Of a stretch of DNA of 16,804 nt, positions 14,771 through 16,804 are shown in pieces. Location of the stretch: NCBI GenBank assembly GCA_031272345.1, contig JAISTZ010000196.1, forward strand, positions 1 to 16,804, given 5' to 3'. Source of the DNA: Spirochaetaceae bacterium (GTDB lineage: Bacteria > Spirochaetota > Spirochaetia > Treponematales > Treponemataceae). Under the pieces are notes generated by a model. The model was not told the origin of the DNA. It made no database searches and was given only the letters and a program-made list of their open reading frames with translations. The translations under genes and the position numbers were made by a program. Numbering within the stretch: position 1 is the stretch's first letter; each line of letters opens with the position of its first letter.

Positions 14771-15010
14771 TTACGCCGTAGCGGCTATCTTCTCCCTGAC
14801 CATGCCGCTAATAACCTCCGTGGGTGTCTTCCGCGAAGCGAGCGCCATGGTCAGGATATAGTTTTCAGAGATACGGTCAAGGGACACCATGCGGAAGCCC
14901 GCCCTGGTGGTAACGCCGCCCTTGCTGGGGTCGATTTTGGGAAGATGGGTCGTGTAATACTCGTCCAGGGCTTTCGCTTCTTCTTCGGTCATGTCGTTCA
15001 TGTCAGCCAT
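14771..15010 (-). CDS. Antitoxin of the DUF4258/BrnT-like toxin (ribbon-helix-helix-like)
   Basis: A 79-residue, mostly acidic N-terminal protein (MTEEEAKALDEYYTTHLP) with a basic C-terminal helix region (ASRKTPTEVISGMVREKIA) like a ribbon-helix-helix or CopG-type DNA-binding antitoxin. It should bind and neutralise the toxin encoded just upstream and repress the operon (family knowledge and inference). The ATG at 15010 is chosen because AAGGAG lies 7 nt upstream; the longer in-frame start at 15037 lacks such a site and sits inside the toxin gene. It overlaps the toxin's 3' end by 8 nt, so translation is coupled. Its strong Shine-Dalgarno contrasts with the toxin's predicted leaderless start. 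Confidence 0.7.
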   Translation of the reverse strand: MADMNDMTEEEAKALDEYYTTHLPKIDPSKGGVTTRAGFRMVSLDRISENYILTMALASRKTPTEVISGMVREKIAATA

Positions 15011-15269
15011 AGGTTTCTCCTTGTTCCAGTAATTCAAGCAGCGGATCCCGGCATTTCATTGCGTGGAATACGTTCACCCGGTTTTCACCGATATCGTTAT
15101 ACATCACCTCGATCAGGATTCCGTGGGTGTTAAACCCGGTGAGCACATACCGGTTGGTAAAAGGCTCCATCAGGCAGTCATGTATGGCCGTATTGAACGC
15201 CCATTCAATGTCAGCCTCGGTAACACCATGATCGAAAGCGGACGATTTATAACGAATCTCAATGTCCAT
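15003..15269 (-). CDS. DUF4258/BrnT-like ribonuclease-type toxin
   Basis: An 88-residue small protein of the kind found first in toxin-antitoxin operons. It has MDIEIRYKSSAFDHGVTEAD at the start, then NRYVLTGFNTHGILIEVMYN and the C-terminal VNVFHAMKCRDPLLELLEQG. The 'HGV/E-AD--WA' helix followed by a beta-sheet ending in FHAMKCR is what I recall of DUF4258/BrnT-like toxins of the RelE fold, which cleave mRNA. The specific family is uncertain. The ATG at 15269 lies 6 nt after a TAAAGT box, so a leaderless transcript is predicted. The downstream gene is a credible antitoxin overlapping by 8 nt. The first 12 codons encode the same residues as the chimeric ORF at 14635 but differ at 8 third positions. 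Confidence 0.68.
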   Translation of the reverse strand: MDIEIRYKSSAFDHGVTEADIEWAFNTAIHDCLMEPFTNRYVLTGFNTHGILIEVMYNDIGENRVNVFHAMKCRDPLLELLEQGETYG

Positions 15270-15275
15270 GTCTCC

Positions 15276-15304
15276 ACTTTACCACACCCCAGGGCAGAAA
15301 ACAA
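15276..15304 (-). promoter_or_regulatory. Promoter of the DUF4258/BrnT-like TA operon (leaderless type)
   Basis: On the minus strand, TTGTTT (15304-15299), a 17-nt spacer and TAAAGT (15281-15276) are followed by GGAGAC and the ATG. It is a diverged relative of the 63-bp repeat (about 29 of 36 positions shared over the core). Confidence 0.6.
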
Positions 15305-15380
15305 GTCCCCCATTCCCGCGCTCCCTTTACTCCGCCGCCGTGGCTGGCTGTGCTGTTTGCCCGACACCGCGCCCCGTCTT

Positions 15381-15602
15381 TTAGTGGACAACCGATGCCA
15401 TGGCTTGCCTAAGGATGGTATTCGCCTTTTCCTCGTAATTGGTATCGGTCTGCCGCAGCCACGCGAAAATATCCTGGTCCAGCCGGATAAACTCTGGATA
15501 CCGCGGGTGAAACTTGCGCAATTGCTCCGCTGTCTGCGGCGGGCAGTCCGCATAATTCCGGGTCTTAAACTTTAGCAATTCCGCTATCCGTTCCTCTGTC
15601 AT
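15381..15602 (-). CDS. brnA: BrnA-family antitoxin
   Basis: A 73-residue antitoxin. After an N-terminal segment (MTEERIAELLKFKTRNYADC) comes the BrnA-type DNA-binding part FIRLDQDIFAWLRQTDTNYE and KANTILRQAM, matching the familiar 'RLD-D---W-K--G-GYQTRIN--LR--M' pattern. It should pair with BrnT to block its RNase activity and repress the operon. The ATG at 15602 is fixed by a strong AGGAGG 5 nt upstream, within the BrnT 3' end, and it begins 1 nt after the BrnT stop. A longer open frame lies inside brnT and is a shadow. The usual BrnA 'GYQTRIN' has become 'NYEEKAN', so DNA specificity may differ. Confidence 0.85.
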   Translation of the reverse strand: MTEERIAELLKFKTRNYADCPPQTAEQLRKFHPRYPEFIRLDQDIFAWLRQTDTNYEEKANTILRQAMASVVH

Positions 15603-15603
15603 A

Positions 15604-15924
15604 TTACCTCCTGGTAAGGTTCTGGTAGTTCTCGTCATACCGCGCCCGCTCAGCCGTTTCCGCAAGGCGAGCCGATATGATTCTAATTCGTTCCCTCTCG
15701 GTGAACGAGATATAAAAGTAAATTCGCCTGTCAAACGAAGCGATACCTTTCCAGCGTTCCTCGTCCGCCGAGGAATGTTCCTCGTCGTATGTTTCGAGGA
15801 AGAACGGGTCTTCAAAAGCGTCAAGGATTTCCTCAAAGGCAAACCCGTGGTCTTTCTCGTTCTCCCTGTTTTTCTCGCTGTCCCACTCAAAGCGCCCGTC
15901 ACCACTGATAATGGTTACGCCCAT
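15604..15924 (-). CDS. brnT: BrnT-family toxin
   Basis: A 106-residue toxin of the BrnT family (RelE-like fold, ribonuclease that inhibits translation). The signature FEWDSEKNRENEKDHGFAFE (12-31) is followed by ILDAFEDPFFLETYDEEHS, then ERWKGIASFDRRIYFYISFTE and the C-terminal RIRIISARLAETAER, all as expected; the SAR segment near the end is characteristic. The ATG at 15924 lies 6 nt after TAAAGT, with no Shine-Dalgarno, so the mRNA is predicted to be leaderless. The antitoxin brnA starts 1 nt downstream with a strong ribosome site. The gene appears intact. Confidence 0.9.
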   Translation of the reverse strand: MGVTIISGDGRFEWDSEKNRENEKDHGFAFEEILDAFEDPFFLETYDEEHSSADEERWKGIASFDRRIYFYISFTERERIRIISARLAETAERARYDENYQNLTRR

Positions 15925-15927
15925 ATT

Positions 15928-15990
15928 TCCACTTTACCGCACCCCGGCGTAAAAATCAAGCTCTCTTACTCCACCAGCTCAATCCCCGTC
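15928..15990. repeat. 63-bp promoter repeat, copy C
   Basis: This copy is 62/63 identical to 14639-14701. It provides the brnT promoter and about 30 nt upstream of its -35. Its right end lies next to the start region of the divergent Phd-type antitoxin. Confidence 0.9.
15931..15959 (-). promoter_or_regulatory. Promoter of brnTA (leaderless type)
   Basis: On the minus strand, TTGATT (15959-15954), a 17-nt spacer and TAAAGT (15936-15931) are followed by GGAAAT and the ATG. The -10 ends 6 nt before the start codon. BrnA-type antitoxins usually bind their own promoter, so autoregulation is likely. Confidence 0.6.
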
Positions 15991-16005
15991 CCGCATATTG
16001 ACCTC

Positions 16006-16034
16006 TTGACAATCTGGTAAAAGTAGAATAGCCT
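16006..16034 (+). promoter_or_regulatory. Possible promoter of the Phd-type antitoxin
   Basis: A perfect TTGACA (16006-16011) is followed after 17 nt by a weak TAGCCT (16029-16034), 7 nt before the ATG. The -10 keeps only the T, A and final T of the consensus, so this is tentative. Confidence 0.35.
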
Positions 16035-16041
16035 TATCATT

Positions 16042-16281
16042 ATGAAAACCATAGCCGTTGGTGAACTGAAAACGCATTTTCCCGCCATTCTTGACGAAGT
16101 ACGGACCGGAGGGCGGGTCAGCATTTCGTACGGGCGCTCAAAAAAACCGGTTGCGATGATTGTGCCTTACGAGGAGCCCAAGCCGCCGAAGCGCAAACTC
16201 GGCATCCTGGACGGCAAGGCGAAGATCGTCTTCAAGAAGGACTGGGCGATGACAAGCGAAGAGTTGCTGGCGTCACAATGA
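16042..16281 (+). CDS. Phd/YefM-type antitoxin
   Basis: A 79-residue antitoxin of the Phd/YefM family. The DNA-binding N-terminus MKTIAVGELKTHFPAILDEV and GRVSISYGRSKKPVAMIVPY show the usual pattern, followed by a flexible toxin-binding tail (KPPKRKLGILDGKAKI, KKDWAMTSEELLAS). This kind of antitoxin commonly pairs with a PIN-domain toxin, and its stop overlaps such a toxin's ATG (ATGA, 4 nt). No Shine-Dalgarno is clear. The partner toxin is broken, so this antitoxin is effectively an orphan here. Confidence 0.88.
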   Translation: MKTIAVGELKTHFPAILDEVRTGGRVSISYGRSKKPVAMIVPYEEPKPPKRKLGILDGKAKIVFKKDWAMTSEELLASQ

Positions 16282-16563
16282 ATTTATTGATAGATACCCA
16301 CACATTACTGTGGGCTATAGGCGCAAGCAAAAAGTTATCAAAGAAAGCTCACGCGGCCTTGTGTGACGGCGGCAACAGCGTATTTGTAAGCGCGGTTTCG
16401 TTTTGGGAAACAGCGTTGAATACAGTCTGGGGAAATTAGAACTTGAGAACTTTAATATCAGCGATATTCCGTCGTACTGCGAACAGATGAATTTTACCCT
16501 TGTTTCGCTTGACGCGCTTGACGCCCTGGCAAGTTACCGTCTACCTCATAAAAAAGAACACAA
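16278..16563 (+). pseudogene. Frameshifted and truncated PIN-domain toxin
   Basis: The ORF begins MNLLIDTHTLLWAI with the first PIN acidic residue D6, and continues to VFVSAVSFWE with E44, as in VapC-type RNases. Near 16419-16420 one base is missing: the reading frame runs into TAG at 16437-16439, but the -1 frame continues as YSLGKLELENFNISDIPSYC and then SLDALDALASYRLPHKKEHK, the normal PIN continuation (family 'A-L-K-Y-S-L-G-K-L'). After KKEHK the expected DPFDR and the rest of the domain are absent; the sequence changes to unrelated DNA leading to the next gene. The toxin therefore has two lesions, a 1-nt deletion and loss of the catalytic C-terminal acidic residues. The frameshift alone could be a sequencing error, but the truncation could not. 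Confidence 0.85.
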
Positions 16564-16575
16564 GTCCCCGCATCC

Positions 16576-16605
16576 TTGCAACACCCCCCATATCGCGCTT
16601 ATACT
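16576..16605 (+). promoter_or_regulatory. Promoter of the SWIM-like gene (leaderless type)
   Basis: TTGCAA (16576-16581), an 18-nt spacer and TATACT (16600-16605) precede the ATG at 16611 by only 5 nt. No Shine-Dalgarno is present, so a leaderless message is predicted. Confidence 0.5.
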
Positions 16606-16610
16606 GAGCC

Positions 16611-16804
16611 ATGCCCGCACAGTACGGCCTCACCCCCTGGGGCGCGTGGTTCATCGAGGCCCTGGAAGCCTATCACCTGGACGAGCGCCTTGACCGGGGG
16701 CGGAGTTACGCGAACACCGGCAAAGTGCTCTCCCTGGAAATCGGCGACTGCCGGGCCGCAGCCGGTGTAAAGGGCAGGTCCTTCCCCTAATACCGGGTAG
16801 AAAT
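16611..16804 (+). pseudogene. SWIM zinc-finger-type protein, 5' end with in-frame stop
   Basis: The ORF starts MPAQYGLTPWGAWFIEALEA, then LDRGRSYANTGKVLSLEIGD, which I recognise as the N-terminus of SWIM zinc-finger proteins (the YGxTPWG---W and RGRSYA-TGKV-SL pattern). After KGRSFP a TAA stop (16788-16790) falls where homologues have an aromatic residue, and the same frame continues as YRVEI to the end of the window. So this is a nonsense mutation or base-call error, unless the protein really ends there at 59 residues, which would be far too short for the family. The zinc-binding motif itself would lie beyond the window. Confidence 0.6.

Noticed and set aside
14636..15990. Integron-type cassette array with attC sites, since TA cassettes sit between repeats
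   Set aside because: The repeats are promoter and 5'-end segments, not folded attC sites, and I saw no matching core-site pairs (GTTRRRY/RYYYAAC) or integrase.
16560..16569. 10-mer ACAAGTCCCC shared with 15301-15310 as a recombination scar at the toxin truncation point
   Set aside because: Too short to distinguish from chance; flanks do not extend the match.
16403..16693. Separate 96-residue gene starting at ATG 16403
   Set aside because: Its first half is the frameshifted continuation of the PIN toxin and its second half runs through the SWIM promoter and gene in the wrong frame.
1..16804. CRISPR arrays, tRNA or rRNA genes, insertion sequences
   Set aside because: No regularly spaced direct repeats, no cloverleaf or rRNA-like sequence and no transposase motifs were seen on either strand.

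Overview
The window looks like chromosomal DNA of a GC-rich spirochaete, most likely a termite-gut type Treponema or relative. This is inferred from remembered protein families: two CsgG/LpoB-like envelope proteins with C-terminal barrel-like regions, a split transketolase next to DUF711/UPF0210, and the long-flap form of IMP dehydrogenase. No database search was run. Most of the window is clearly GC-rich. A stretch from about 1,690 to 3,117 is AT-rich.

Layout. (1) 1-3,117: the 3' part of a large CsgG-like/TPR-like/barrel-like protein gene, overlapping by one base an AT-rich FRG-domain gene that looks acquired. (2) 3,118-3,365: GC-rich spacer without a convincing gene. (3) 3,366-6,631, minus strand: an operon of transketolase N-half, transketolase C-half and DUF711, with a promoter whose predicted start lies in a perfect 14-bp inverted repeat. 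(4) 6,639-7,773, minus: a secreted CsgG-like/beta-barrel protein with a near-consensus promoter. (5) 7,782-9,023, minus: an RlmD/TrmA-type RNA m5U methyltransferase, divergent from peptide deformylase (def). (6) 9,070-11,735, plus: def, guaB, and a Gx/heptaprenyl-diphosphate-synthase-component-I-like membrane protein. (7) 11,741-14,324, plus: a probable restriction-modification-like cassette of an EcoRI-family adenine methyltransferase, a DUF262-HNH protein and a small Cys-rich protein, all tightly coupled. (8) 14,273-16,281: toxin-antitoxin (TA) genes, comprising a chimeric secreted ORF that begins with a toxin's first 12 residues, a DUF4258/BrnT-like toxin with its antitoxin, BrnT/BrnA, and a Phd/YefM antitoxin. 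(9) 16,278-16,804: a frameshifted, truncated PIN-domain toxin, then the start of a SWIM-type protein gene interrupted by an in-frame TAA.

Two themes stand out. First, several genes (def, the RNA methyltransferase, guaB, the SWIM-like gene and three toxin-type ORFs) have a -10 box ending only 5-7 nt before the ATG and no usable Shine-Dalgarno, which predicts leaderless mRNAs. In both intact toxin-first operons here, the toxin appears leaderless while the downstream antitoxin has a strong Shine-Dalgarno, a simple way to favour antitoxin synthesis. Second, the region from 11.7 kb onward is a mosaic accessory island. A 63-bp promoter block occurs twice (62/63 identical) in front of unrelated ORFs, and one ORF joins a toxin's start to a signal-peptide-like protein. 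The methyltransferase, DUF262-HNH and Cys-rich trio is the best candidate for an under-described defence system.
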